Part shown: piece by piece, positions 33,297 through 42,338 of the stretch
How positions within the stretch are numbered: position 1 is the stretch's first letter
Layout: each line of letters opens with the position of its first letter
Assembly (NCBI GenBank): GCA_014867205.1
Contig: WGUO01000008.1
Location: forward strand, 36,123-100,122
DNA: 64,000 bases
Source of the DNA: Muribaculaceae bacterium
Lineage (GTDB): Bacteria; Bacteroidota; Bacteroidia; Bacteroidales; Muribaculaceae
Direction of reading: 5' to 3'
Notes under the pieces: model-generated
Seen by the model: the letters and a program-made list of their open reading frames with translations, nothing else
What the model was told of the DNA's origin: nothing
Databases searched by the model: none
Program-made: the position numbers and the translations under genes

Positions 33297-33433
33297 CAGC
33301 ATCCGCAGATTCAATAACTCATAAATCCTAATTTAAGTGGCAAAAGTTATTGATAGTTATTGACAGCGTTTATTGTTGTTGTTTAAATTTTATTATTAAT
33401 TCTTTTTTAAAAGAGATAAAACAAATAAGAAAA

Positions 33434-34372
33434 ATGAAAGCCGAGGATACCGTTCTCCGCGAAGAGATCGCACGTCTTAAGAAAGAGAAGAACGCGCTTG
33501 TGATGGCCCACTATTACCAGCGCGACGAGATACAGGAGATCGCCGACTTCATAGGCGACTCGCTGGCACTGGCACGCAAGGCTGCCGAGACAGACGCTGA
33601 CATCATCGTGATGTGCGGCGTGCATTTCATGGGTGAGACAGCCAAGATACTCTGCCCGGACAAGAAGGTCCTCGTTCCCGATCTCGAGGCCGGATGCTCG
33701 CTGGCCGACAGCTGCGATGCCGAGGAGTTCGCGCGGTTCGTGAAGGAGCATCCCGACCATACCGTGATAAGCTATGTCAACACATCGGCCGCAGTGAAGG
33801 CACATACCGACATAGTGGTCACCTCGGGCAACGCCCGCAAGATCGTGGAATCGCTGCCGCCCGATGAGAAGATAATATTCGGTCCGGACCGCAACTTAGG
33901 CGGATACATCAACGCCGAGCTCGGCCGCGACATGCTTCTATGGCCCGGCGCATGCCACGTGCATGACCGGTTCTCGCTTGAGAGGATCCAGGAGATGAGG
34001 CGTGAGCATCCCGGCGCGAAGGTGCTGGTGCACCCGGAGTGCCGACGTCCGCTGCAGCTGATAGCCGACAAGGTCGGCTCCACGGCGGCTCTGCTCGCGT
34101 ATGCGCGTGCTGACGAGGCCAGGGAGTTCATAGTGGTCACGGAGAGCGGCATACTGTTCGAGATGTGCCGTGAGTGTCCTGAAAAGACATTCCTTGCCGC
34201 ACCGGCCGAGGATTCGGAATGTCAGTGCAACCAGTGCGAGTATATGAAGATGAACACTCTCGAGAAGGTGGCGCGTGCCCTTCGCACGGAGCATCCCGAG
34301 ATAAATGTAGATCCCGAGATAGCGCGCCGCGCCCTGCGTCCGATAGAGCGCATGCTCGAGCTGTCGCGCTGA
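33434..34372 (+). CDS. nadA: Quinolinate synthase
   Basis: 312 residues from the ATG at 33434; the frame is open to an ATG at 33350, but the extra 28 residues (VYCCCLNFIINSFLKEIKQ) are not part of the family and the sequence there is AT-rich leader. KNALVMAHYYQRDEIQEIADFIGDSLALARKA is the conserved substrate-binding start. The three cysteines that hold the 4Fe-4S cluster are in VMCGVHFMGETAKIL, PGACHVHDRF (or the neighbouring VHPECRRP) and CQCNQCEYMKMNTL. NadA condenses iminoaspartate with dihydroxyacetone phosphate to quinolinate in NAD synthesis. nadB and nadC are not adjacent. The stop overlaps the next ATG (TGATG). Confidence 0.96.
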   Translation: MKAEDTVLREEIARLKKEKNALVMAHYYQRDEIQEIADFIGDSLALARKAAETDADIIVMCGVHFMGETAKILCPDKKVLVPDLEAGCSLADSCDAEEFARFVKEHPDHTVISYVNTSAAVKAHTDIVVTSGNARKIVESLPPDEKIIFGPDRNLGGYINAELGRDMLLWPGACHVHDRFSLERIQEMRREHPGAKVLVHPECRRPLQLIADKVGSTAALLAYARADEAREFIVVTESGILFEMCRECPEKTFLAAPAEDSECQCNQCEYMKMNTLEKVARALRTEHPEINVDPEIARRALRPIERMLELSR

Positions 34373-34938
34373 TGTATGTGTTGCCTGAGATGGATCACAG
34401 GAAAAAGAACATAGTTGAACTCACACGGTGCAGCGTGTCGGAGTACCGGGCCATGCGCAAGCTGCCGCTGCGTCTGCTGGCCGATAACGTGCGCTCTATG
34501 CACAATGTCGGCTCATTGCTGCGCACATCCGACGCCTTCCGCGTAGAGGAGGTGATATTGGGCGGCATATCGGGTGTGCCTCCACACCCCGAGATCGCGA
34601 AGACGGCACTCGGTGCGGAGGACTCAGTGGCGTGGCGGCATGTGGATGACGCTTTGGCTGAGGTTGAGGCGCTGAAAAGGAATGGGTGGACCGTATGCGT
34701 GCTTGAGCAGACACACAACAGCGAGCCGCTGCAGTGCTTCCAGCCGGCGGAGGCGGAGAAGTCTCTCCTGCTGGTTGTGGGCAACGAGGTGAACGGTGTG
34801 GACCAGCGTATCGTAGACCTTGCCGACCATGTGCTTGAGATACCCCAGGAAGGCACCAAACACTCGCTCAATGTTGCCGCCTCTGCAGCGATAGCGCTGT
34901 TCGCTCTATACAAGGAAATAATGATGAATTATAAATGA
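34372..34938 (+). CDS. TrmH/SpoU family RNA 2'-O-methyltransferase
   Basis: 188 residues from the ATG at 34372, which overlaps the nadA stop (TGATG); a start at 34390 (MDHRKKN) is nearly as good. LLADNVRSMHNVGSLLRTSDAF (motif 1), LLLVVGNEVNGVDQRIVDLAD (motif 2) and LEIPQEGTKHSLNVAASAAIALF (motif 3) are the SPOUT knot motifs that bind S-adenosylmethionine. It methylates ribose 2'-OH in tRNA or rRNA; the site is not predictable. Its short length fits the TrmH group without an added RNA-binding domain. Confidence 0.92.
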   Translation: MYVLPEMDHRKKNIVELTRCSVSEYRAMRKLPLRLLADNVRSMHNVGSLLRTSDAFRVEEVILGGISGVPPHPEIAKTALGAEDSVAWRHVDDALAEVEALKRNGWTVCVLEQTHNSEPLQCFQPAEAEKSLLLVVGNEVNGVDQRIVDLADHVLEIPQEGTKHSLNVAASAAIALFALYKEIMMNYK

Positions 34939-35116
34939 TGAGTGATGAATTATTAATGATCAGATAAAATCGGCTCCTGACTATTAGGGTCAGGAGCCGA
35001 TTGGTTTATATGACTTATATGACTTATATGACTTATATGACTTATATGACTTATAAGGTTTATACGTCTTATAAGCGCTTACTTATCACTTATAATTCAT
35101 CACTCATCATTTATAA
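34929..35116. repeat. Composite inverted repeat with terminator and TTATATGAC array
   Basis: Two perfect 25-base arms face each other (34929-34953 and 35092-35116; core ATGATGAGTGATGAATT). Between them lie a perfect 14-bp terminator stem AATCGGCTCCTGAC/GTCAGGAGCCGATT (34968-35002) and five copies of the nine-base unit TTATATGAC (35006-35050). It fills the gap between the methyltransferase gene and the convergent secreted-protein operon. Confidence 0.93.
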
Positions 35117-35130
35117 ATGATCATTAATGA

Positions 35131-36735
35131 TCATTTTTTGATGACTACCTTGCCGTTGACTACGTAGAATCCGGCGGGAAGCTCATTCACGTCACAGTTT
35201 ACGCGGATGCCCTGCAGTGTGTATATCTCGGCTGCCTCCGCTTCGATAGCCTCGACTTTCTCTATGCCTACTGTGGCGCCGTCGACAAGAGTGAAGTGGA
35301 GTATGGTCTCGGGGTTGGTGTGTCCGAACTCATGGTTCTCAAGCCAGGTGGAGTCTCCGATTGAATGGGCCGCGATGGTCACGATGTAGTCTCCGTTGAA
35401 ATAGGGGGCGTTGGAGATAGGTGCAGAGAAGTAACTGTTCTCGGCATTGAAACCGAAGGCCTTGCGCAGGCGTGAGTACTGTTCCCAGACCTCCGTCTCG
35501 TTGTTGAACTTGATGGAGACGTTCTCTTCCGTTCCGGTGGCGGCATTGAGGTCCTTTACACCCTCCACCATAAAGAAGAATGAGTCAATCTGGAGGTCAG
35601 CGCTGAGTTCTCCGTCGCTGTTTGGCAGAGTAGGACGGTTGAATGTGATCACGAGGTCCTCCTTCACAGCGGGAGCAAGCTGATAGTTGAGTTCGATGGG
35701 GTTGGCATTTGATGCATTGACCTCACCCTTGCGGCCCATGATTGTTCCGGGAGCGAACAATATTCTGACCGGAGTGAGGGTCTCTGCTGTAAGTGGCTCC
35801 ATGAAACTTATGGCAAACATGTTACCGTCGGTAAGCTCGACATTATATTGGTCATTGGTGAGTGTGACGTCTCCCACGGTCACCAGGACGTCATCGGTCA
35901 GCGTGTCGGCATTGTCGAGAGCCGGGAACCTGAGTGTCACGTCAGAGAGTCCGGTCACTGTGCTGCCGTTCACGGGGGAGGCAATGAAAGAGAAGTCAAG
36001 TTGCTCGGCCGCACCCTCAATCACGTATGAGACCTCAATTGGCTCGGGATTGTCGAGAAAAGCATAAGATATGCTGAAGCCGGTCAGGGCACCGGTGTTG
36101 ACGGTTATCTTATATTCTCCCGGATCGGTGACAGGCTCGGCAAGGGTGATGACGAGCTGCTCGGAGCTATTGATAGACATGGAGACATCGCCGGCCGGTG
36201 CGCCGTTGCGAGTCATTGCCACGCCCTTACGGTCATTGAACTCGAGGTCATAGATGTTGGGGAAAGTGAGGGTTACGGTCGAAAGAGACTGCACGGTGCC
36301 TTGCACGGGATCGGACGTGAAATCAAAATTGAGTTCTGTCTGACTACCCTCGATGTTGAAGGTAAGATAAATCTCGTTCTCGTTGACTATGCTCTCCGAG
36401 CGGTCCCCGTTGTAGCCGCGGAGTGCCTCGGCGCCGATCATCATGATGTATTCGCCGGCCTCTGTGATTCGCTCGGGCAGACTCATTCTGATCAGATTAT
36501 CGTCAAAGACCTGGACATTGGTGCCGGGGACTTCCTCAAAGTTCTTCATCAGGTATATGGATTCCTCGGAAATAATCTCAATCTCAGCCACATTGGGGAA
36601 GAGGACGCTGATCATCGAGAGATCAGGCACTACCCCCTGCTGCGGGTCGGATTCGTACTCCTCGAAATTCAGGTTCTGCGCAGAGGCGCCCAGAACCATC
36701 GCAGAGGCGATAAGGGTGGTAAAAAATCGGTTCAT
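35131..36735 (-). CDS. Secreted repeat protein with Por-type (T9SS) C-terminal tail
   Basis: 534 residues. Signal peptide MNRFFTTLIASAMVLGASAQ, then three related units of about 110 residues, each opening with a phrase such as NLNFEEYESDPQQGVVPDLS, LNFDFTSDPVQGTVQSLS and LDFSFIASPVNGSTVTGLS, and each ending with a LTEPG/EAGEY-type strand: probable Ig-like beta-sandwich repeats. The C-terminus (IYTLQGIRVNCDVNELPAGF, then YVVNGKVVIKK) is the type A sorting tail of the Por secretion system. It is probably exported and surface-attached. Ten bases separate it from the upstream gene; the three genes form one operon transcribed right to left. Ligand unknown. Confidence 0.85.
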   Translation of the reverse strand: MNRFFTTLIASAMVLGASAQNLNFEEYESDPQQGVVPDLSMISVLFPNVAEIEIISEESIYLMKNFEEVPGTNVQVFDDNLIRMSLPERITEAGEYIMMIGAEALRGYNGDRSESIVNENEIYLTFNIEGSQTELNFDFTSDPVQGTVQSLSTVTLTFPNIYDLEFNDRKGVAMTRNGAPAGDVSMSINSSEQLVITLAEPVTDPGEYKITVNTGALTGFSISYAFLDNPEPIEVSYVIEGAAEQLDFSFIASPVNGSTVTGLSDVTLRFPALDNADTLTDDVLVTVGDVTLTNDQYNVELTDGNMFAISFMEPLTAETLTPVRILFAPGTIMGRKGEVNASNANPIELNYQLAPAVKEDLVITFNRPTLPNSDGELSADLQIDSFFFMVEGVKDLNAATGTEENVSIKFNNETEVWEQYSRLRKAFGFNAENSYFSAPISNAPYFNGDYIVTIAAHSIGDSTWLENHEFGHTNPETILHFTLVDGATVGIEKVEAIEAEAAEIYTLQGIRVNCDVNELPAGFYVVNGKVVIKK

Positions 36736-36745
36736 AATATTGGGT

Positions 36746-38482
36746 TTAATGTTTAATCATTATTTTTTTGCCGTTGATGATGTATAGTCCGGCGGGTAGC
36801 TCGTCGGTCCGGCAGTCGAGGCGGAAGCCCTGGATAGTGTAGATGCCCTCGGGCGCGGCAGAATCAGTCACCGGAATCTCGGGAACTTCCGACAGGTCGC
36901 CGGGCCGGGCCGCGCAAGCGTTCTCAATCTGGCCCGTCTGTGTGTCGAGCACGAAAATATTGACACGGGCCTTGTTTACATCATCGAGAAGCGGCGGGCA
37001 TGGAATATTCCATGTATATGGGTAAGAAGAACCGGTATTGAGTGTGGAGGGAATACTGCCCTCGATTCCGGTGAACGCATCGGTGCTTGTCAGCGACACG
37101 TTGTGGAACCATATCAGGTTTGACATGATACGGCTCGGAAGGTAATAGAACTGACGGTGGCGGGGCAGGCTGCAGCCGTTCTGCTGGAAGTATATCTTGG
37201 AGTCTTCCTCATGGAAGTCTGCAGTAAGCACATATCCTATCCTGTAGCGTCCGTTGCTGTTGTCTATATCCGAGGCGCTCTCCACCTCGGCTGTCACGGC
37301 AAGCGAATTGTCGCTCCCGACATTGATTGACCGCAAGGCGACGCGGAAATTCACCTCCCGGTCATAATATGCGCCGAACTTGCCTGTATTGTCATCTCTT
37401 GAGGCACGGATACGGTCAATCATGAACATGGGCACGGCATAGTTCTGAATCTGTGAGTAGTACTGTGGATTCTGAAGGACATCCATTGATGAGCCGGCGG
37501 TGTGGGTCTCCACGCCGATGAGATTGGGTCCGAACTCGCGCTCGAGGTTCTCCATCTCGATCACGCCGGCAGTGCAGTTGGTGCACCACATCCCGGTAGC
37601 CTTGTCAACGAGGATATTGCGGACGAAATGTGAAGTGAAGAACTTGCCGGCGGCGAGAGGAACATCCTCTCCCTCCGTGGGGCGGTACACCACGCTATAG
37701 CCGGTGGTGACATTCATCCGCGCATCACCCGCGAGGTGAAACCGGCGGCTCTCACCCGTCGGCCACGGCTCGGTGATGTCGATGCGGGAGGTCTCCGTGC
37801 CGTCTGAGAGGCAGACAATTGAGCCTGACTCAAGGGTTATGCCGGAATTGAACACATTGACCTCGACATCGGCCAAGCCGCTTTCGACCACTTCACTGCC
37901 GAAATAGCGGCGTGTATTGTTGTCGGCCACGAGACGGATATCATCGGGGGTGCCGACGAACATGCCCGCGAGTGCGAGCATATAGCCGTTGCGGCTGGTG
38001 CAGACGATGCGGATGGAGACATTCTTGCCTGCATAACCGGCAAGCGGCATTACATGTGTCTCCCACCTCGCGCCGGCGGTGTATTCGCCTATCAGATTCC
38101 AGGCCTCCGAACCATTTTCCCTTGCCTCGATGCGGTATGTCTCTTCAAACGGGGCATAGACCGCCCGAGCCTCCCAACGCACCATGTCGGTATCAGCCAC
38201 ACTCTGCTCCGGAAGGGTAATGGAACTCTCGCAGGTGTTGTCATCCTTAAAGTAGGTAGGGCATATTGCCACATAGCCCTTGTCGCCGAACTGGTCTATG
38301 GTCCAGCCGCGGTTGGTCCAGCCGCGTCGGTAGCCCGTATTTGAGGGAACGGCGCCGTTGAGATTATCGACAGTGACGTCGACGGGCATCCTGCCGTTGG
38401 TGAACTCGAGGGTATATGCCGCGGCATCGGCTGCGAATGCCGATACCGCCGCAATACCCAATATATATGATTTCAGTCTCAT
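36746..38482 (-). CDS. Secreted Omp28-like protein with thioredoxin CxxC and Por-type tail
   Basis: 578 residues. Signal peptide (MRLKSYILGIAAVSAFAADA), then a jelly-roll-like domain (about 25-200) and an Ig-like stretch. Near residue 300, VDKATGMWCTNCTAGVIEME is the thioredoxin-like active-site segment of the Omp28/lipoprotein family, with CTNC in place of the more usual CGWC or CGPC. The C-terminus (YTIQGFRLDCRTDELPAGLY, IINGKKIMIKH) is a Por-type sorting tail. Such proteins may handle thiols or disulfides outside the cell, though the Thr-Asn between the cysteines is unusual. The start ATG overlaps the stop of the upstream gene (ATGA). Confidence 0.82.
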   Translation of the reverse strand: MRLKSYILGIAAVSAFAADAAAYTLEFTNGRMPVDVTVDNLNGAVPSNTGYRRGWTNRGWTIDQFGDKGYVAICPTYFKDDNTCESSITLPEQSVADTDMVRWEARAVYAPFEETYRIEARENGSEAWNLIGEYTAGARWETHVMPLAGYAGKNVSIRIVCTSRNGYMLALAGMFVGTPDDIRLVADNNTRRYFGSEVVESGLADVEVNVFNSGITLESGSIVCLSDGTETSRIDITEPWPTGESRRFHLAGDARMNVTTGYSVVYRPTEGEDVPLAAGKFFTSHFVRNILVDKATGMWCTNCTAGVIEMENLEREFGPNLIGVETHTAGSSMDVLQNPQYYSQIQNYAVPMFMIDRIRASRDDNTGKFGAYYDREVNFRVALRSINVGSDNSLAVTAEVESASDIDNSNGRYRIGYVLTADFHEEDSKIYFQQNGCSLPRHRQFYYLPSRIMSNLIWFHNVSLTSTDAFTGIEGSIPSTLNTGSSYPYTWNIPCPPLLDDVNKARVNIFVLDTQTGQIENACAARPGDLSEVPEIPVTDSAAPEGIYTIQGFRLDCRTDELPAGLYIINGKKIMIKH

Positions 38483-39918
38483 CGCACGCTAACCTTAACT
38501 GTTGTGTCACCGGCTTTCACGACATACACTCCGGGATGTACGTCGAATTGCGTTCCTATGCCTACTGTGCGGCCGTCAAGATCATATAGTGTGGCGCTCT
38601 CGGCGTTGCGCACCAGGATGTGGCCTCTGCCTGTCACCACCGACGGATGGTCAGGACCTCCATAAACAGTCTTCACACCCGCCAGGGCGCCGTCGCACAT
38701 CACTACATACGGAAAATACATCCACTCGCCGTTGCCCTCGAATATCTCGCCGCGGAGACCGGCGAGCACAAGGCCCTTGTCGCCAATACAGTTTATGCCG
38801 AACGAGTGGCTCACACTCTGGAAATCATAATATTCACAGACATCCTTGACTTCACCATTAATTATCATCTGGTTGTCAGAGCCGAAGATCAGGTCGGCGT
38901 CATAACCGCAGGTGTACATGGAGAAACGGTTGTCATAGGTCCATTCACCGGTATTGACATTATATATGGCAGCCCCCGATGTGAGGGTGGCCGATGTGTT
39001 GTCATCAGGATCAACATCAGATACCCGGGTGCGCATGCCGTAGAAATTTCCGAACTCGTCGCAAGTTGTGAGTGCTCCGTTGAGTCCTTCCGCCTCGTCA
39101 TAGAAACCATCGATAAGATTTATTGTTATCATCAGGATACGCGGGTCATCGGGATCATCTGTCCAGAGCTGGTTGCCATTCTCGTCATATCCTATGAGCC
39201 ACTTTCCTCGGAAATATAGGAGAGGCTCCTGTGCAGTGGTGATCTCATCGAAAATGCGGAGTTCGCCGTTCACCACCATGGCCGGAATAGTGGACTGCAC
39301 TCCCACGTAGAGAGTGCCGGCTATGATGCTTCCGTCGGCGCTCTGGCAGCGGGGATAGAATCCCATGTGGCCGTGGAGGTCTATGTCAAACTCCCTGAGC
39401 TCGTACTCGCCGTCGACACCGCGGACCCACTGCACGGGGAAATACTGACCCCATCCGAGGGTAGCGTTATAGCGTACGCAAGTGCCGGCGATATGGCTGC
39501 CGTCGGGGGTGACGGCGATTGCGTCATTGGTGTTGCGGACATCGGCGGGGATCGGGAGAAGCGACCACTCCCCGTCGCGGAATATGGCCGGAACAGACTT
39601 GCCGTCGGCATACTGTATTGACCCGACGCCCATTCCATTGTCGGTGAAGTCATAGACGCTTGTGCCTACCACCCGCTGGCCTGACGGCATACTCGAGTCA
39701 GAGAGATCCTCGGAAATGTCGGCGAACAGGGTGGGATTAAAGGCATCCCACATGAATGCTATGTGATTGTCCATGTCGGTTATGGCCACATAGCGGCCAT
39801 TGTCAGACATACCGGTGACTTCTCCTAATTCGGCGGTGTTGTAAACCTTGTTGGGGGCGCCCTGTGCGCTGAGGGTCATTCCTGCCATCAGCCCTGCTAA
39901 AAGTAAAGTTCTTGTCAT
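38479..39918 (-). CDS. Secreted HAF-repeat-like propeller protein with Por-type tail
   Basis: 479 residues, first gene of the three-gene operon. Signal peptide MTRTLLLAGLMAGMTLSAQG. The body repeats the pattern 'VTGMSDNGRYVAITDMDNHIAFMWD', 'DNGMGVGSIQYADGKSVPAIF', 'AVTPDGSHIAGTCVRY', 'QSADGSIIAGTLYVG', that is, S-x-DG-x-x-(I/V)-(A/V)-G followed by a W or F strand, typical of HAF or propeller-like repeats. The C-terminus (SATLYDLDGRTVGIGTQFDV, HPGVYVVKAGDTTVKVSVR) is a Por-type tail. Binding partner unknown. The AT-rich 180 bases upstream separate it from the fructokinase operon terminator. Confidence 0.8.
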   Translation of the reverse strand: MTRTLLLAGLMAGMTLSAQGAPNKVYNTAELGEVTGMSDNGRYVAITDMDNHIAFMWDAFNPTLFADISEDLSDSSMPSGQRVVGTSVYDFTDNGMGVGSIQYADGKSVPAIFRDGEWSLLPIPADVRNTNDAIAVTPDGSHIAGTCVRYNATLGWGQYFPVQWVRGVDGEYELREFDIDLHGHMGFYPRCQSADGSIIAGTLYVGVQSTIPAMVVNGELRIFDEITTAQEPLLYFRGKWLIGYDENGNQLWTDDPDDPRILMITINLIDGFYDEAEGLNGALTTCDEFGNFYGMRTRVSDVDPDDNTSATLTSGAAIYNVNTGEWTYDNRFSMYTCGYDADLIFGSDNQMIINGEVKDVCEYYDFQSVSHSFGINCIGDKGLVLAGLRGEIFEGNGEWMYFPYVVMCDGALAGVKTVYGGPDHPSVVTGRGHILVRNAESATLYDLDGRTVGIGTQFDVHPGVYVVKAGDTTVKVSVR

Positions 39919-40099
39919 ATAAATTATTATTGTATTGTTGATTTGGTCGTAAAATTAGAAAAAAAGTTGATAAATGTAAAAACTTTTCGATAAAAAATAA
40001 CAACGGATATGTCGAAAACAGAAATAGATATACAAATGTGTATTGTTGTAGAGAATGGTTCCATATAATGTCGCTGTCCTGGCAGAAGTATGTAATAAA

Positions 40100-40127
40100 A
40101 AAAGGCGCCTTTCACAAGGTGCCTTTT
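40100..40127 (-). terminator. Terminator of the GH32-transporter-fructokinase operon
   Basis: AAAAGGCGCCTT and AAGGTGCCTTTT form a 12-bp stem (one G-T pair) with a four-base loop; on the - strand it is followed by a run of T (the A-run at 40097-40103). It lies 56 bases after the fructokinase stop. Confidence 0.9.
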
Positions 40128-40182
40128 CTCTCTCTTGCATGTTTTATTAACCTTCTATCAGATTCTGTGATGTCAGTGAGGC

Positions 40183-41064
40183 TCAGGCCTCGGTTATATC
40201 TTTGGGAAGTACGGGCATCGCTCCCTTCTGCGTGCAGACAAACGCTGAGGTCTGCACGGCGCATCTGTGCGCTTCGGGCACGCTCTTGCCCTTGAGGATG
40301 CTTGACACGAATGCGGCTGTGAACGAGTCGCCGGCGCCGACCGTGTCGGCCACCTTGACTGTCGGTGTCGGCTGGAAGGACACATTGCCCGGAGTGAATA
40401 CGTAGCTTCCGTTGATGCCGCAGGTCAGGATGAGCATCTTCAGGTTGTACTTGCCGAGCAGAATCCAGCACTTGTCCTGCAGGTCAATGCCGGGGTAGCC
40501 GAACATACGGCTCACCGTAACGAGTTCCTCGTCGTTTATCTTCAGCACGTTGCAGCGTTGCATAGAGTTGCAGAGGATATCTTTTGTGTAGAATCCCTGA
40601 CGCAGGTTGACGTCGAACACGACAAGCGAGCCCTCCGTGCGGGGCATCTCGTCGAGAAAGCGGTTGATGGTCTCGCGCGACACCACGTTGCGCTGCGCCA
40701 GCGAGCCGAAGCATATGGCCTTTGTATTATTGGCTATCTCCTTAAGTTCCGCAGTCCAGGGTATGTTGTCCCATGCCACATTCTCCTTTATGTCATACTG
40801 GGGCACTCCCTCGGCATCAAGCTCAACCTGCACGGTACCTGTGGCATAGGGTACGGTGTCAAGCCGGTGGTTAAGTCCCTTCGACACGAAGTTCTCCCTG
40901 ATCTCGCGGCCGAGGGCGTCGTCGCCGACGGCGCTGACAGCCATGCTCGGAAGACCGAACTGCGACACATGGTATGCGAAGTTGGCGGGTGCGCCACCGA
41001 TTTTTTTCCCTTCAGGAAGCACATCCCACAGCGCCTCGCCCATTCCTACGACTATATCTTTCAT
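40183..41064 (-). CDS. Fructokinase (PfkB/ribokinase family)
   Basis: 293 residues. VVGMGEALWDVLPEGKKIGGAPANFAYHVSQFG is the N-terminal PfkB signature; VADTVGAGDSFTAAFVSSIL near the C-terminus has the anion hole and the catalytic Asp of the GAGD motif. Lid strands (TGTVQVELDAEGVPQYDI) and the length fit bacterial fructokinases. It would phosphorylate fructose imported by the adjacent transporter. Third gene of the - strand operon, 19 bases after the transporter stop; it corresponds to the fructokinase of the B. thetaiotaomicron levan locus. Confidence 0.93.
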   Translation of the reverse strand: MKDIVVGMGEALWDVLPEGKKIGGAPANFAYHVSQFGLPSMAVSAVGDDALGREIRENFVSKGLNHRLDTVPYATGTVQVELDAEGVPQYDIKENVAWDNIPWTAELKEIANNTKAICFGSLAQRNVVSRETINRFLDEMPRTEGSLVVFDVNLRQGFYTKDILCNSMQRCNVLKINDEELVTVSRMFGYPGIDLQDKCWILLGKYNLKMLILTCGINGSYVFTPGNVSFQPTPTVKVADTVGAGDSFTAAFVSSILKGKSVPEAHRCAVQTSAFVCTQKGAMPVLPKDITEA

Positions 41065-41083
41065 TATGTTTGTCTTTTAAGTT

Positions 41084-42271
41084 TTATTTAACTGTTTTGA
41101 TTTTAAGGGTATAGAGGATGAGATAGGCAACACCGACGGCCATGACGGCCACCGCTCCGGCCTGTCCCATGGCATCGGCTGCATAACCCATGGCCAGCGG
41201 GAAGATGGTGCCTCCGAACAGTCCCATGATCATGAGTCCTGACACCTCGTTCTTCTCGTTGGGAGCAGCGATAAGCGCCTGTGAGAACACTATGGAGAAA
41301 ATGTTGGAGTTTCCGAAGCCCACGAGTGCGATACCTATATATATGCCCATGAGCGACTGGCATGTCAGGAGCAGTATCATGGATACGGCCATCATCAGGA
41401 CACTGATGCCAAAGAAAATCCTCGGAGACATGACGCGCAGCAGGAATGCGCCTAAGAAACATCCGGCCGTGCGGAATATGAAGTAGAGTCCTGTCGCGAA
41501 CGAGGCGTCCTCGAGCGGAAGGCCGAGACGTTCCATGATGATTTTGGGAGCGGTGGTGTTGGTTCCCACGTCGATGCCCACATGACACATGATGCCTAAG
41601 AAGCAGAGCAGTATGAAGGGACGGCCGAGCAGTCTGAGACATTCGGTGATGCCTGATGCCTTGTCAGGTCGCTCCTCCTCGATAGGGGTCGCTCCGAGAA
41701 TGGCTACGGAGAGAAGGCTTATCACGGCATAGATGACGAACAGTATTCGCCAGCCGAGCCCGAATGTGACAAAGGCGGTGGTAGCTCCCCATGCTGCGAT
41801 TAGCGGGGCGAGAAACGAGGCAATCGCCTTTACGAACTGGCCGAATGTAAGTGTCGAGGCCAGCTTGTCACCGTTGATGAGGTTGGTGACGAGGGGGTTG
41901 AGTGACGTCTGCATTATGGCGTTGCCGATCCCGAGAAAGGAGAATGCCGCAAGCATCAGCCAGTAGCCCTCGCCAAACACGGGGAGAATGAGCGATATGG
42001 CTGTGACCACAAGGCTTATGAGAACCGTGTTCTTACGGCCTATGCGGTTCATCAGCATTCCGGTCGGAACTGAGAATATGAGAAACCAGAAGAACACGAG
42101 CGAGGGGAAGAGATTTGCCTGTGAGTCAGTCAGGCCGAGGTCTTTCTGTACATAATTGGAGGCTGTGCCGACAAGATCGACGAATCCCATCGCGAAGAAA
42201 CAGAACATCACCGGTATGATCTGCATCAGTGAGGATTTCTGAGGTAAGGCTGCTGTCTTGACTTGTGCCAT
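41084..42271 (-). CDS. MFS sugar transporter, FucP/FHS family (fructose permease-like)
   Basis: 395 residues, about twelve membrane segments. The N-terminal MQIIPVMFCFFAMGFVDLVGTASNYVQKDLGL and the loop MLMNRIGRKNTVLISLVV carry the MFS motif between segments 2 and 3; MRFHS-type marks such as GIGNAIMQTSLNPLVTNL fit the fucose:H+ symporter family. With the fructokinase after it and the GH32 before it, it is best read as a fructose/H+ symporter of the inner membrane, as in the levan locus of Bacteroides. 67 bases follow the GH32 gene. Confidence 0.9.
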   Translation of the reverse strand: MAQVKTAALPQKSSLMQIIPVMFCFFAMGFVDLVGTASNYVQKDLGLTDSQANLFPSLVFFWFLIFSVPTGMLMNRIGRKNTVLISLVVTAISLILPVFGEGYWLMLAAFSFLGIGNAIMQTSLNPLVTNLINGDKLASTLTFGQFVKAIASFLAPLIAAWGATTAFVTFGLGWRILFVIYAVISLLSVAILGATPIEEERPDKASGITECLRLLGRPFILLCFLGIMCHVGIDVGTNTTAPKIIMERLGLPLEDASFATGLYFIFRTAGCFLGAFLLRVMSPRIFFGISVLMMAVSMILLLTCQSLMGIYIGIALVGFGNSNIFSIVFSQALIAAPNEKNEVSGLMIMGLFGGTIFPLAMGYAADAMGQAGAVAVMAVGVAYLILYTLKIKTVK

Positions 42272-42338
42272 GGTTTTATAGGTTTTTCGCTGTCGGCATC
42301 ACCCGTAAAAGGTCGGCGGACAGTTCTGTGTACTATGA

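Noticed and set aside
33350..33433. Longer start for nadA
   Set aside because: The 28 extra residues are AT-driven, include a run of Cys and Phe/Ile not found in the family, and lie where a leader is expected.
34219..34371. Longer start for the TrmH-family gene inside nadA
   Set aside because: The extra 51 residues are out-of-frame nadA sequence; the ATG overlapping the nadA stop fits the family start.
35006..35050. CRISPR array
   Set aside because: The units are nine bases long with no spacers between them, and no cas gene is in the window.
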